A stretch of 64,000 nt of DNA from Megachile rotundata (lineage: Eukaryota; Arthropoda; Insecta; Hymenoptera; Megachilidae): contig NW_027473516.1 in NCBI RefSeq assembly GCF_050947335.1, positions 62,001-126,000 on the forward strand, read 5' to 3'. This document shows, one piece after another, positions 46,819 through 57,461 of the stretch (its first letter is position 1; every line of letters starts with the position of its first letter). A program made the position numbers and the translations under genes. The notes under the pieces are model-generated. The model made no database searches. It saw only the letters and a list, made by a program, of their open reading frames with translations, and had not been told where the DNA came from.

Positions 46819-47178
46819 GAGTTATGTGTGCTTGTGTGATTGTGTGGTTGTGAGATTGTGTGATTGTGTGATTAGGTGATTGTGTGATTGTGTGACTGTG
46901 TGATTGTGTAATTGTGATTGTGCGATTGTGATTGTCTGATTGTGTGATTGTGTCATTGTGTGATTGTGAGATTGTGTGATTGTGTGATTGTGTGATTGTG
47001 TGATTGTGTGATTGTGTGATTGTGTGATTGTGTGATTGTGATTGTGTGATTGTGATAGTGTGCTTGTGATTGTGTGATCGTGATTGTGTGATCGTGATTG
47101 TGTGATTGCGTGATTGTGATTGTGTGATTGTGTGACTCTGTGATTGTGTGATTTTGTGATTTTGTGATAGTGTTATTG
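46819..47178 (+). repeat. Module M, type C (head plus tail)
   Basis: GTGCTTG, GTGGTTG, GATTAGG, then GTGACTG (the type-C mark), GTAATTG, GTGCG, GTCTG and GTCATTG. The tail has GATAGTGTGCTTG, two GATCGTG, GCGTG, GACTCTG and GATAGTGTTATTG. Head-to-tail distance is 347 bp. Types C and D share the block repeated at 53.15 kb. Confidence 0.9.
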
Positions 47179-48463
47179 TGTGATTGTGTGATTGTGTGAT
47201 TGTGTGATTGTGTGATTGAGTGATTGTGTGCTTGTGTGATTGTGTGATTGTGCGATTGTGTGATTGTGCGATTGTGCGATTGTGTGATTGTGTGGTTGTG
47301 TGATTGTGTGATTGTGTGATTGTGTGATTGTGTGATTGTGTGATTGTGATTGTGTGATTGTGATTGTGTGATTGTGATTGTGTGATTGTGATTGTGTGAT
47401 TGTGATTGTGTGATTGTGATTGTGTGATTGTGATTGTGTGATTGTGATTGTGTGATTGTGATTGTGTGATTGTGATTGTGTGATTGTGATTGTGTGATTG
47501 TGATTGTGTGATTGTGATTGTGTGATTGTGTGATTGTGTGATTGTGTGATTGTGATTGTGTGATTGTGATTGTGTGATTGTGATTGTGTGATTGTGATCG
47601 TGTGATTGTGATTGTGTGATTGTGATTGTGTGATTGTGATTGTGTGATTGTGATTGTGTGATTGTGATTGTGTGATTGTGATTGTGTGATTGTGATTGTG
47701 TGATTGTGATTGTGTGATTGTGATTGTGTGATTGTGATTGAGTGATTGTGTGATTGTGTGATTGTGTGATTGTGTGATTGTGTGATTGTGTGATTGTGTG
47801 ATTGTGTGATTGTGTGATTGTGTGATTGCGTGATCGTGATTGTGTGATTGTGTGATTGTGTGACTGTGTGATTGTGTGATTGTGTAATTGTGTGATTGTG
47901 TGATTGTGTGATTTTGTGATTGAGTGATTGTGTGACTGTGTGATTGTGTGATTGTGATTGTGTGATTGTGATTGTGTGATTGTGATTGTGTGATTGTGAT
48001 TGTGTGATTGTGATTGTGTGATTGTGATTGTGTGATTGTGTGATTGTGTGATTGTGTGATTGTGTGATTGTGTGATTGTGTGATTGTGTGATTGTGTGAT
48101 TGTGTGATTGTGTGATTGTGTGATTGTGTGATTGTGTGATTGTGTGATTGTGTCATTGTGTGATTGTGATTGTGTGATTGTGAATGTGTGATTGTGATTG
48201 TGTGATTGTGATTGTGATTGTGTGATTGTGATTGTGTGATTGTGATTGTGTGATTGTGATTGTGTGATTGTGATTGTGTGATTGTGATTGTGTGATTGTG
48301 ATTGTGTGATTGTGATTGTGTGATTGTGATTGTGTGATTGTGATTGAGTGATTGTGTGATTGCGTGACTGTGTGAATGTGTGATTGTGTGACCGTGATTG
48401 TGTGATTGTGTGATTGTGTGATTGTGAGATTGTGTGATTGTGTGATTTTGTGATTGTGTGATT
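47179..48463 (+). repeat. 8/14-mer tract within repeated block
   Basis: GAGTG, GTGCTTG, three GTGCG units, GTGGTTG, then 14-mers (about 47,343-47,745) with an 8-mer spacer and one GATCGTG (47,597), closed by GAGTG. GCGTGATCG, GACTG, GTAATTG, GATTTTG, GAGTG and GTGACTG follow, then 14-mers, 8-mers, GTCATTG (48,152), GTGAATG and a doubled 6-mer (about 48,213). The block ends with GCGTGACTG, GTGAATG and GTGACCG. Confidence 0.88.
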
Positions 48464-49448
48464 GAGTTATGTGCGCTTGTGTGATTGTGTGGTTGTGAGA
48501 TTGTGTGATTCTGTGATTAGGTGATTGTGTGATTGTGTGATTGTGTGATTGTGTAATTGTGATTGTGCGATTGTGATTGTCTGATTGTGTGATTGTGTGA
48601 TTGTGTGATTGTGAGATTGTGTGATTGTGTGATTGTGTGATTGTGTGATTGTGTGATTGTGTGATTGTGTGATTGTGTGATTGTGATTGTGTGCTCGTGA
48701 TTGTGTGATTGTGATTGTGTGATTGTGATTGTGTGATTGTGATTGTGTGATTGTGATTGTGTGATTGTGATTGAGTGTTTGTGTGATTGTGTGATTGTGT
48801 GATTGCGTGATTGTGTGATTGTGTGATTGTGTGATTGTGTGATTGTGTGATTGTGAGATTGTGTGATTGCGTGATTGTGTGAATGTGTGATTGTATGACC
48901 GTGATTGTGTGATTGTGATTGTGTGATTGTGATTGTGTGATTGTGATTGTGTGATTGTGATTGTGTGATTGTGATTGTGTGATTGTGTGATTGTGTGATT
49001 GTGTGATTGTGTGATTGTGTGATTGTGTGATTGTGTGATTGTGTGATTGTGTGATTGTGTGATTGTGTGATTGTGTGATTGTGTGATTGTGTGATTGTGT
49101 GATTGTGTGATTGTGATTGTGTGATTGTGAATGTGTGATTGTGATTGTGTGATTGTGATTGTGTGATTGTGATTGTGTGATTGTGGTTGTGTGATTGTGA
49201 TTGTGTGATTGTGATTGTGTGATTGTGATTGTGTGATTGTGATTGTGTGATTGTGATTGTGTGATTGTGATTGTGTGATTGTGATTGTGTGATTGTGATT
49301 GTGTGATTGTGATTGAGTGATTGTGTGATTGTGTGATTGTGTGATTGCGTGACTGTGTGAATGTGTGATTGTGTGACCGTGATTGTGTGATTGTGTGATT
49401 GTGTGATTGTGAGATTGTGTGATTGTGTGATTTTGTGATTGTGTGATT
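48464..49448 (+). repeat. Type-D head without tail, and following tract
   Basis: The head is GAGTTATGTGCGCTTG (the only GCGCTTG copy), GTGGTTG, GATTCTGTGATTAGG. After GTCTG and GTGAG the sequence runs to GTGCTCG (about 48,691) instead of an M tail. 14-mers close with GAGTGTTTG. GTATGACCG (about 48,895), 14-mers, an 8-mer array, GTGAATG and a 14-mer run with one GTGGTTG (about 49,183) follow. Confidence 0.88.
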
Positions 49449-49800
49449 GAGTTATGTGTGCTTGTGTGATTGTGTGGTTGTGAGATTGTGTGATTCTGTG
49501 ATTAGGTGATTGTGTGATTGTGTGATTGTGTGATTGTGTAATTGTGATTGTGCGATTGTGATTGTCTGATTGTGTGATTGTGTGATTGTGTGATTGTGAG
49601 ATTGTGTGATTGTGTGATTGTGTGATTGTGTGATTGTGTGATTGTGTGATTGTGTGATTGCGATTGTGTGATTGTGATTGTGTGCTTGTGATTGTGTGAT
49701 CGTGATTGTGTGATCGTGATTGTGTGATTGCGTGATTGTGATTGTGTGATTGTGTGACTGTGTGATTGTGTGATTTTGTGATTTTGTGATAGTGTTATTG
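49449..49800 (+). repeat. Module M, type D (head plus tail)
   Basis: GTGCTTG, GTGGTTG, GATTCTGTGATTAGG (type-D mark), GTAATTG, GTGCG, GTCTG, a GCGATTG (about 49,657), then a tail with two GATCGTG, GACTG and GATAGTGTTATTG. Head-to-tail distance is 339 bp, the same in the copies at 55,947 and 57,110. Confidence 0.9.
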
Positions 49801-49935
49801 TGTGATTGTGTGATTGTGTGATTGTGTAATTGTGATTGTGCGATTGTGATTGTCTGATTGTGTGATTGTGTGATTGTGTGATTGTGAGATTGTGTGATTG
49901 CGTGATTGTGTGAATGTGTGATTGTATGACCGTGA
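49801..49935 (+). repeat. 8-mer linker
   Basis: GTAATTG, GTGCG, GTCTG, GTGAG, GCGTG, GTGAATG and GTATGACCG lead into the 14-mer array. The repeated ~3.2 kb block ends within this linker: the other copy, after 56,380, runs into 8-mers. Confidence 0.85.
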
Positions 49936-51068
49936 TTGTGTGATTGTGATTGTGTGATTGTGATTGTGTGATTGTGATTGTGTGATTGTAATTGTGTGAT
50001 TGTGATTGTGTGATTGTGATTGTGTGATTGTGATTGTGTGATTGTGATTGTGTGATTGTGATTGTGTGATTGTGATTGTGTGATTGTGATTGTGTGATTG
50101 TGATTGTGTGATTGTGATTGTGTGATTGTGATTGTGTGATTGCGATTGTGTGATTGCGATTGTGTGATTGCGATTGTGTGATTGTGATTGTGTGATTGTG
50201 ATTGTGTGATTGTGATTGTGTGATTGTGATTGTGTGATTGTGATTGTGTGATTGTGATTGTGTGATTGTGATTGTGTGATTGTGATTGTGTGATTGTGAT
50301 TGTGTGATTGTGATTGTGTGATTGTGATTGTGTGATTGTGATTGTGTGATTGTGATTGTGTGATTGTGATTGTGTGATTGTGATTGTGTGATTGTGATTG
50401 TGTGATTGTGATTGTGTGATTGTGATTGTGTGGTTGTGATTGTGTGATTGTGATTGTGTGATTGTGATTGTGTGATTGTGATTGTGTGATTGTGATTGTG
50501 TGATTGTGATTGTGTGATTGTGATTGTGTGATTGTGATTGTGTGATTGTGATTGTGTGATTGTGATTGTGTGATTGTGATTGTGTGATTGTGACTGTGTG
50601 ATTGTGACTGTGTGATTGTGACTGTGTGATTGTGACTGTGTGATTGTGACTGTGTGATTGTGACTGTGTGATTGTGACTGTGTGATTGTGACTGTGTGAT
50701 TGTGATTGTGTGATTGTGATTGTGTGATTGTGATTGTGTGATTGTGATTGTGTGATTGTGTGATTGTGATTGTGTGATTGTGATTGTGTGATTGTGATTG
50801 TGTGATTGTGATTGTGTGATTGTGATTGTGTGATTGCGATTGTGTGATTGTGATTGTGTGATTGTGATTGTGTGATTGTGATTGTGTGATTGTGATTGTG
50901 TGATTGTGATTGTGTGATTGTGATTGTGTGATTGTGATTGTGTGATTGTGATTGTGTGATTGTGATTGTGTGATTGTGATTGTGTGATTGTGATTGTGTG
51001 ATTGTGATTGTGTGATTGTGATTGTGTGATTGTGATTCTGTGTTTGTGATTGTGTGATTGTGATTGAG
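49936..51068 (+). repeat. 14-mer array with GTGACTG run
   Basis: About 80 units. Marks are GTAATTG (about 49,988), three GCGATTG (about 50,141-50,175), GTGGTTG (about 50,430), eight consecutive GTGACTG units (50,592-50,690), an extra 8-mer (about 50,757), GCGATTG (about 50,834) and GATTCTGTGTTTG (51,034). It closes with GAGTG. From the GTGACTG run onward it matches 44.78-45.27 kb. Confidence 0.94.
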
Positions 51069-51984
51069 TGATTGTGTGATTGTGTGATTGTGTGATTGTG
51101 TGATTGTGTGATTGTGTGATTGTGTGATAGTGTGATTGTGTGATTTTGTGAATGTGTGATTGTGTGACCGTGATTGTGTGATTGATGATTGTGTGATTGT
51201 GTGATTGTGTGATTGTGTGATTGTGTCATTGTGTGATTGTGTAATTGTGATTGTGCGATTGTGATTGTCTGATTGTGTGATTGTGTGATTGTGTGATTGT
51301 GTGATTGTGAGATTGTGTGATTGTGTGATTGTGTGATTGTGTGATTGTGTGATTGTGTGATTGTGTGATTGTGTGATTGTGTGATTGTGTGATTGTGTGA
51401 TTGTGTGATTGTGTGATTGTGTGATTGTGTGATTGTGTGATTGTGTGATTGTGTGATTGTGTGATTGTGTGATTGTGTGATTGTGTGATTGTGTGATTGT
51501 GTGATTGTGTGATTGTGTGATTGTGTGATTGTGTGATTGTGTGATTGTGTTATTGTGTGATTGTGTGATTGTGTGATTGTGTGATTGTGTGATTGTGTGA
51601 TTGTGTGATTGTGTGATTGTGTGATTGTGTGATTGTGTGATTGTGTGATTGTGTGATTGTGTGATTGTGTGATTGTGTGATTGTGTGATTGTGTGATTGT
51701 GTGATTGTGTGATTGTGTGATTGTGTGATTGTGTGATTGTGTGATTGTGTGATTGTGTGATTGTGTGATTGTGTGATTGTGTGATTGTGTGATTGTGTGA
51801 TTGTGTGATTGTGTGATTGTGTGATTGTGTGATTGTGTGATTGTGTGATTGTGTGATTGTGTGATTTTGTGATTGTGTGATTTTGTGATTGTGTGATTTT
51901 GTGATTGTGTGATTGTGTGATTGTGTGATTGTGTGATTGTGTGATTGTGTGATTGTGTGATTTTGTGATTGTGTGATTGTGTGA
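51069..51984 (+). repeat. 8-mer array with GTTATTG and GATTTTG marks
   Basis: GATAGTG, GATTTTGTGAATG, GTGACCG, GATTGATGATTG (51,180), GTCATTG (51,226), GTAATTG, GTCTG and GTGAG, then about 670 bp of 8-mers. GTTATTG is at 51,549, three GATTTTG at 51,863-51,903 and another at about 51,960. The right half is the counterpart of 41.84-42.49 kb. Confidence 0.92.
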
Positions 51985-53155
51985 TTGTGATCGTGTGATT
52001 GTGATCGTGTGATTGTGATCGTGTGATTGTGATCGTGTGATTGTGATTGTGTGATTGTGATTGTGTGATTGTGATTGTGTGATTGTGATTGTGTGATTGT
52101 GATTGTGTGATTGTGATTGTGTGATTGTGATTGTGTGATTGTGATTGTGTGATTGTGATTGTGTGATTGTGATTGTGTGATTGTGATTGTGTGATTGTGA
52201 TTGTGTGATTGTGATTGTGTGATTGTGATTGTGTGATTGTGATTGTGTGATTGTGATTGTGTGATTGTGATTGTGTGATTGTGATTGTGTGATTGTGATT
52301 GTGTGATTGTGATTGTGTGATTGTGATTGTGTGATTGTGATTGTGTGATTGTGATTGTGTGATTGTGATTGTGTGATTGTGATTGTGTGATTGTGATTGT
52401 GTGATTGTGATTGTGTGATTGTGATTGTGTGATTGTGATTGTGTGATTGTGATTGTGTGATTGTGATTGTGTGATTGTGATTGTGTGATTGTGATTGTGT
52501 GATTGTGATTGTGTGATTGTGATTGTGTGATTGTGATTGTGTGATTGTGATTGTGTGATTGTGATTGTGTGATTGTGATTGTGTGATTGTGATTGTGTGA
52601 TTGTGATTGTGTGATTGTGATTGTGTGATTGTGATTGTGTGATTGTGATTGTGTGATTGTGATTGTGTGATTGTGATTGTGTGATTGTGATTGTGTGATT
52701 GTGATTGTGTGATTGTGATTGTGTGATTGTGATTGTGTGATTGTGATTGTGTGATTGTGATTGTGTGATTGTGATTGTGTGATTGTGATTGTGTGATTGT
52801 GATTGTGTGATTGTGATTGTGTGATTGTGATTGTGTGATTGTGATTGTGTGATTGTGATTGTGTGATTGTGATTGTGTGATTGTGATTGTGTGATTGTGA
52901 TTGTGTGATTGTGATTGTGTGATTGTGATTGTGTGATTGTGATTGTGTGATTGTGATTGTGTGATTGCGATTGTGTGATTGTGATTGTGTGATTGTGATT
53001 GTGTGATTGTGATTGTGTGATTGTGATTGTGTGATTGTGATTGTGTGATTGTGATTGTGTGATTGTGATTGTGTGGTTGTGATTGTGTGATTGTGATTGT
53101 GTGATTGTGATTGTGTGATTGTGATTGTGTGATTGTGATTGTGTGATTGTGATTG
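51985..53155 (+). repeat. 14-mer array, about 83 units
   Basis: It starts with four GATCGTG units (about 51,988-52,034), against two in the array at 42,490. Otherwise near-perfect, with one GCGATTG (about 52,967) and one GTGGTTG (53,072). It closes with GAGTG. Confidence 0.95.
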
Positions 53156-53288
53156 AGTGATTGTGTGATTGTGTGATTGTGTGATTGCGTGATTGTGTGA
53201 ATGTGTGATTGTGTGACCGTGATTGTGTGATTGTGTGATTGTGTGACTGTGAGATTGTGTGATTGTGTGATTTTGTGATTGTGTGATT
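53156..53288 (+). repeat. Left flank of type-C head, copy 2
   Basis: It matches 46,686-46,818 with one change: GTGACTGTGAG instead of GTGATTGTGAG. The offset is 6,470 bp. Confidence 0.87.
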
Positions 53289-53648
53289 GAGTTATGTGTG
53301 CTTGTGTGATTGTGTGGTTGTGAGATTGTGTGATTGTGTGATTAGGTGATTGTGTGATTGTGTGACTGTGTGATTGTGTAATTGTGATTGTGCGATTGTG
53401 ATTGTCTGATTGTGTGATTGTGTCATTGTGTGATTGTGAGATTGTGTGATTGTGTGATTGTGTGATTGTGTGATTGTGTGATTGTGTGATTGTGTGATTG
53501 TGTGATTGTGATTGTGTGATTGTGATAGTGTGCTTGTGATTGTGTGATCGTGATTGTGTGATCGTGATTGTGTGATTGCGTGATTGTGATTGTGTGATTG
53601 TGTGACTCTGTGATTGTGTGATTTTGTGATTTTGTGATAGTGTTATTG
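53289..53648 (+). repeat. Module M, type C (head plus tail)
   Basis: It has the same rare marks as the copy at 46,819: GTGACTG after GATTAGG, GTCATTG after GTCTG, GATAGTGTGCTTG and GACTCTG. Head and tail are both offset by exactly 6,470 bp. Confidence 0.91.
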
Positions 53649-54867
53649 TGTGATTGTGTGATTGTGTGATTGTGTGATTGAGTGATTGTGTGCTTGTGTG
53701 ATTGTGTGATTGTGCGATTGTGTGATTGTGCGATTGTGCGATTGTGTGATTGTGTGGTTGTGTGATTGTGTGATTGTGTGATTGTGTGATTGTGTGATTG
53801 TGTGATTGTGATTGTGTGATTGTGATTGTGTGATTGTGATTGTGTGATTGTGATTGTGTGATTGTGATTGTGTGATTGTGATTGTGTGATTGTGATTGTG
53901 TGATTGTGTGATTGTGATTGTGTGATTGTGATTGTGTGATTGTGATTGTGTGATTGTGATCGTGTGATTGTGATTGTGTGATTGTGATTGTGTGATTGTG
54001 ATTGTGTGATTGTGATTGTGTGATTGTGATTGTGTGATTGTGATTGTGTGATTGTGATTGTGTGATTGTGATTGTGTGATTGTGATTGTGTGATTGTGAT
54101 TGTGTGATTGTGATTGAGTGATTGTGTGATTGTGTGATTGTGTGATTGTGTGATTGTGTGATTGTGTGATTGTGTGATTGTGTGATTGTGTGATTGTGTG
54201 ATTGTGTGATTGCGTGATCGTGATTGTGTGATTGTGTGATTGTGTGACTGTGTGATTGTGTGATTGTGTAATTGTGTGATTGTGTGATTGTGTGATTTTG
54301 TGATTGAGTGATTGTGTGACTGTGTGATTGTGTGATTGTGATTGTGTGATTGTGATTGTGTGATTGTGACTGTGTGATTGTGATTGTGTGATTGTGATTG
54401 TGTGATTGTGATTGTGTGATTGTGTGATTGTGTGATTGTGTGATTGTGTGATTGTGTGATTGTGTGATTGTGTGATTGTGTGATTGTGTGATTGTGTGAT
54501 TGTGTGATTGTGTGATTGTGTGATTGTGTCATTGTGTGATTGTGATTGTGTGATTGTGAATGTGTGATTGTGATTGTGTGATTGTGATTGTGATTGTGTG
54601 ATTGTGATTGTGTGATTGTGATTGTGTGATTGTGATTGTGTGATTGTGATTGTGTGATTGTGATTGTGTGATTGTGATTGTGTGATTGTGATTGTGTGAT
54701 TGTGATTGTGTGATTGTGATTGTGTGATTGTGATTGTGTGATTGTGATTGAGTGATTGTGTGATTGCGTGACTGTGTGAATGTGTGATTGTGTGACCGTG
54801 ATTGTGTGATTGTGTGATTGTGTGATTGTGAGATTGTGTGATTGTGTGATTTTGTGATTGTGTGATT
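53649..54867 (+). repeat. 8/14-mer tract within repeated block, copy 2
   Basis: The order of 47,179-48,463 is repeated: three GTGCG, GTGGTTG, 14-mers with GATCGTG (53,959), GAGTG, GCGTGATCG, GACTG, GTCATTG (54,528), GTGAATG, a doubled 6-mer (about 54,587), GCGTGACTG. It is one 8-mer shorter at the start, has a shorter first 14-mer run and one extra GTGACTG (about 54,368). Confidence 0.88.
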
Positions 54868-55946
54868 GAGTTATGTGTGCTTGTGTGATTGTGTGGTTGT
54901 GAGATTGTGTGATTCTGTGATTAGGTGATTGTGTGATTGTGTGATTGTGTGATTGTGTAATTGTGATTGTGCGATTGTGATTGTCTGATTGTGTGATTGT
55001 GTGATTGTGTGATTGTGAGATTGTGTGATTGTGTGATTGTGTGATTGTGTGATTGTGTGATTGTGTGATTGTGTGATTGTGTGATTGTGATTGTGTGCTC
55101 GTGATTGTGTGATTGTGATTGTGTGATTGTGTGATTGTGATTGTGTGATTGTGATTGTGTGATTGTGATTGTGTGATTGTGTGATTGTGAGATTGTGTAA
55201 TTGTGTGATTGTGTGATTGTGTGATTGTGATTGTGTGATTGTGATTGTGTGATTGTGATTGTATGATTGTGATTGTGTGATTGTGATTGTGTGATTGTGA
55301 TTGTGTGATTGTGATTGAGTGTTTGTGTGATTGTGTGATTGTGTGATTGCGTGATTGTGTGATTGTGTGATTGTGTGATTGTGTGATTGTGTGATTGTGA
55401 GATTGTGTGATTGCGTGATTGTGTGAATGTGTGATTGTATGACCGTGATTGTGTGATTGTGATTGTGTGATTGTGATTGTGTGATTGTGATTGTGTGATT
55501 GTGATTGTGTGATTGTGATTGTGTGATTGTGTGATTGTGTGATTGTGTGATTGTGTGATTGTGTGATTGTGTGATTGTGTGATTGTGTGATTGTGTGATT
55601 GTGTGATTGTGTGATTGTATGATTGTGATTGTGTGATTGTGAATGTGTGATTGTGATTGTGTGATTGTGATTGTGTGATTGTGATTGTGTGATTGTGGTT
55701 GTGTGATTGTGATTGTGTGATTGTGATTGTGTGATTGTGATTGTGTGATTGTGATTGTGTGATTGTGATTGTGTGATTGTGATTGTGTGATTGTGATTGT
55801 GTGATTGTGATTGAGTGATTGTGTGATTGTGTGATTGTGTGATTGCGTGACTGTGTGAATGTGTGATTGTGTGACCGTGATTGTGTGATTGTGTGATTGT
55901 GTGATTGTGAGATTGTGTGATTGTGTGATTTTGTGATTGTGTGATT
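54868..55946 (+). repeat. Type-D head without tail, copy 2, and following tract
   Basis: GAGTTATGTGTGCTTG, GTGGTTG, GATTCTGTGATTAGG, then GTGCTCG (about 55,098) as at 48,464. A 14-mer stretch with GTGAGATTGTGTAATTG and GTATG (about 55,120-55,315) is absent from the first copy. GAGTGTTTG, GTATGACCG (about 55,437), an 8-mer run, GTGAATG and GTGGTTG (about 55,695) follow as in copy 1. Confidence 0.88.
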
Positions 55947-56298
55947 GAGTTATGTGTGCTTGTGTGATTGTGTGGTTGTGAGATTGTGTGATTCTGTGAT
56001 TAGGTGATTGTGTGATTGTGTGATTGTGTGATTGTGTAATTGTGATTGTGCGATTGTGATTGTCTGATTGTGTGATTGTGTGATTGTGTGATTGTGAGAT
56101 TGTGTGATTGTGTGATTGTGTGATTGTGTGATTGTGTGATTGTGTGATTGTGTGATTGCGATTGTGTGATTGTGATTGTGTGCATGTGATTGTGTGATCG
56201 TGATTGTGTGATCGTGATTGTGTGATTGCGTGATTGTGATTGTGTGATTGTGTGACTGTGTGATTGTGTGATTTTGTGATTTTGTGATAGTGTTATTG
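55947..56298 (+). repeat. Module M, type D (head plus tail)
   Basis: It matches the copies at 49,449 and 57,110, including GATTCTGTGATTAGG and GCGATTG. One private change, GTGCATG in place of GTGCTTG at about 56,181, creates a minus-strand ATG and so a spurious 61-codon frame (56,000-56,185). Confidence 0.91.
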
Positions 56299-57109
56299 TG
56301 TGATTGTGTGATTGTGTGATTGTGTAATTGTGATTGTGCGATTGTGATTGTCTGATTGTGTGATTGTGTGATTGTGTGATTGTGAGATTGTGTGATTGTG
56401 TGATTGTGTGATTGTGTGATTGTGTGATTGTGTGATTGTGTGATTGTGTGATTGTGTGATTGTGATTGTGTGCTCGTGATTGTGTGATTGTGATTGTGTG
56501 ATTGTGATTGTGTGATTGTGATTGTGTGATTGTGATTGTGTGATTGTGATTGTGTGATTGTGATTGTGTGATTGTGATTGTGTGATTGTGATTGTGTGAT
56601 TGTGTGATTGTGTGATTGTGTGATTGTGAGATTGTGTGATTGTGTGATTGTGTGATTGTGTGATTGTGATTGTGTGATTGTGATTGTGTGATTGTGATTG
56701 TATGATTGTGATTGTGTGATTGTGATTGTGTGATTGTGATTGTGTGATTGTGATTGAGTGATTGTGTGATTGTGTGATTGTGTGATTGCGTGATTGTGTA
56801 ATTGTGATTGTGCGATTGTGATTGTCTGATTGTGTGATTGTGTGATTGTGTGATTGTGAGATTGTGTGATTGTGTGATTGTGTGATTGTGTGATTGTGTG
56901 ATTGTGTGATTGTGTGATTGTGTGATTGTGATTGTGTGATTGTGATTGTGTGATTGTGATTGTGTGATTGTGATTGAGTGATTGTGTGATTGTGTGATTG
57001 TGTGATTGCGTGACTGTGTGAATGTGTGATTGTGTGACCGTGATTGTGTGATTGTGTGATTGTGTGATTGTGAGATTGTGTGATTGTGTGATTTTGTGAT
57101 TGTGTGATT
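56299..57109 (+). repeat. 8/14-mer tract, copy 1 of about 1.16 kb tandem repeat
   Basis: GTAATTG, GTGCG, GTCTG, GTGAG, 8-mers, GTGCTCG (about 56,471), 14-mers with a GTGAG spacer and GTATG (about 56,701), GAGTG, GCGTG. The series GTAATTG, GTGCG, GTCTG then restarts at about 56,798, leads to a short 14-mer run closed by GAGTG, and to the flank of the next head. Confidence 0.87.
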
Positions 57110-57461
57110 GAGTTATGTGTGCTTGTGTGATTGTGTGGTTGTGAGATTGTGTGATTCTGTGATTAGGTGATTGTGTGATTGTGTGATTGTGTGATTGTGT
57201 AATTGTGATTGTGCGATTGTGATTGTCTGATTGTGTGATTGTGTGATTGTGTGATTGTGAGATTGTGTGATTGTGTGATTGTGTGATTGTGTGATTGTGT
57301 GATTGTGTGATTGTGTGATTGCGATTGTGTGATTGTGATTGTGTGCTTGTGATTGTGTGATCGTGATTGTGTGATCGTGATTGTGTGATTGCGTGATTGT
57401 GATTGTGTGATTGTGTGACTGTGTGATTGTGTGATTTTGTGATTTTGTGATAGTGTTATTG
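57110..57461 (+). repeat. Module M, type D (head plus tail)
   Basis: It matches the copy at 55,947 at an offset of 1,163 bp for head and tail, without the GTGCATG change. Its GAGTTATG supplies the TAA (57,113-57,115) that ends the 1,808-codon spurious frame. Confidence 0.91.

Noticed and set aside
47173..48156. 327-codon minus-strand frame
   Set aside because: Starts at GTCATTG and ends at GTGTTATTG of an M tail. Its similarity to the frame at 53,423 reflects the duplicated satellite block, not gene conservation.
49502..51229. 575-codon minus-strand frame
   Set aside because: Same cause. It starts at GTCATTG (51,226) and ends at GATTAGG (49,502). It covers a 14-mer array.
53423..54532. 369-codon minus-strand frame
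   Set aside because: Starts and ends at GTCATTG units; pure satellite.
56000..56185. 61-codon minus-strand frame
   Set aside because: Its ATG is due to one substitution (GTGCATG) absent from the sister copies at 49.45 and 57.11 kb.
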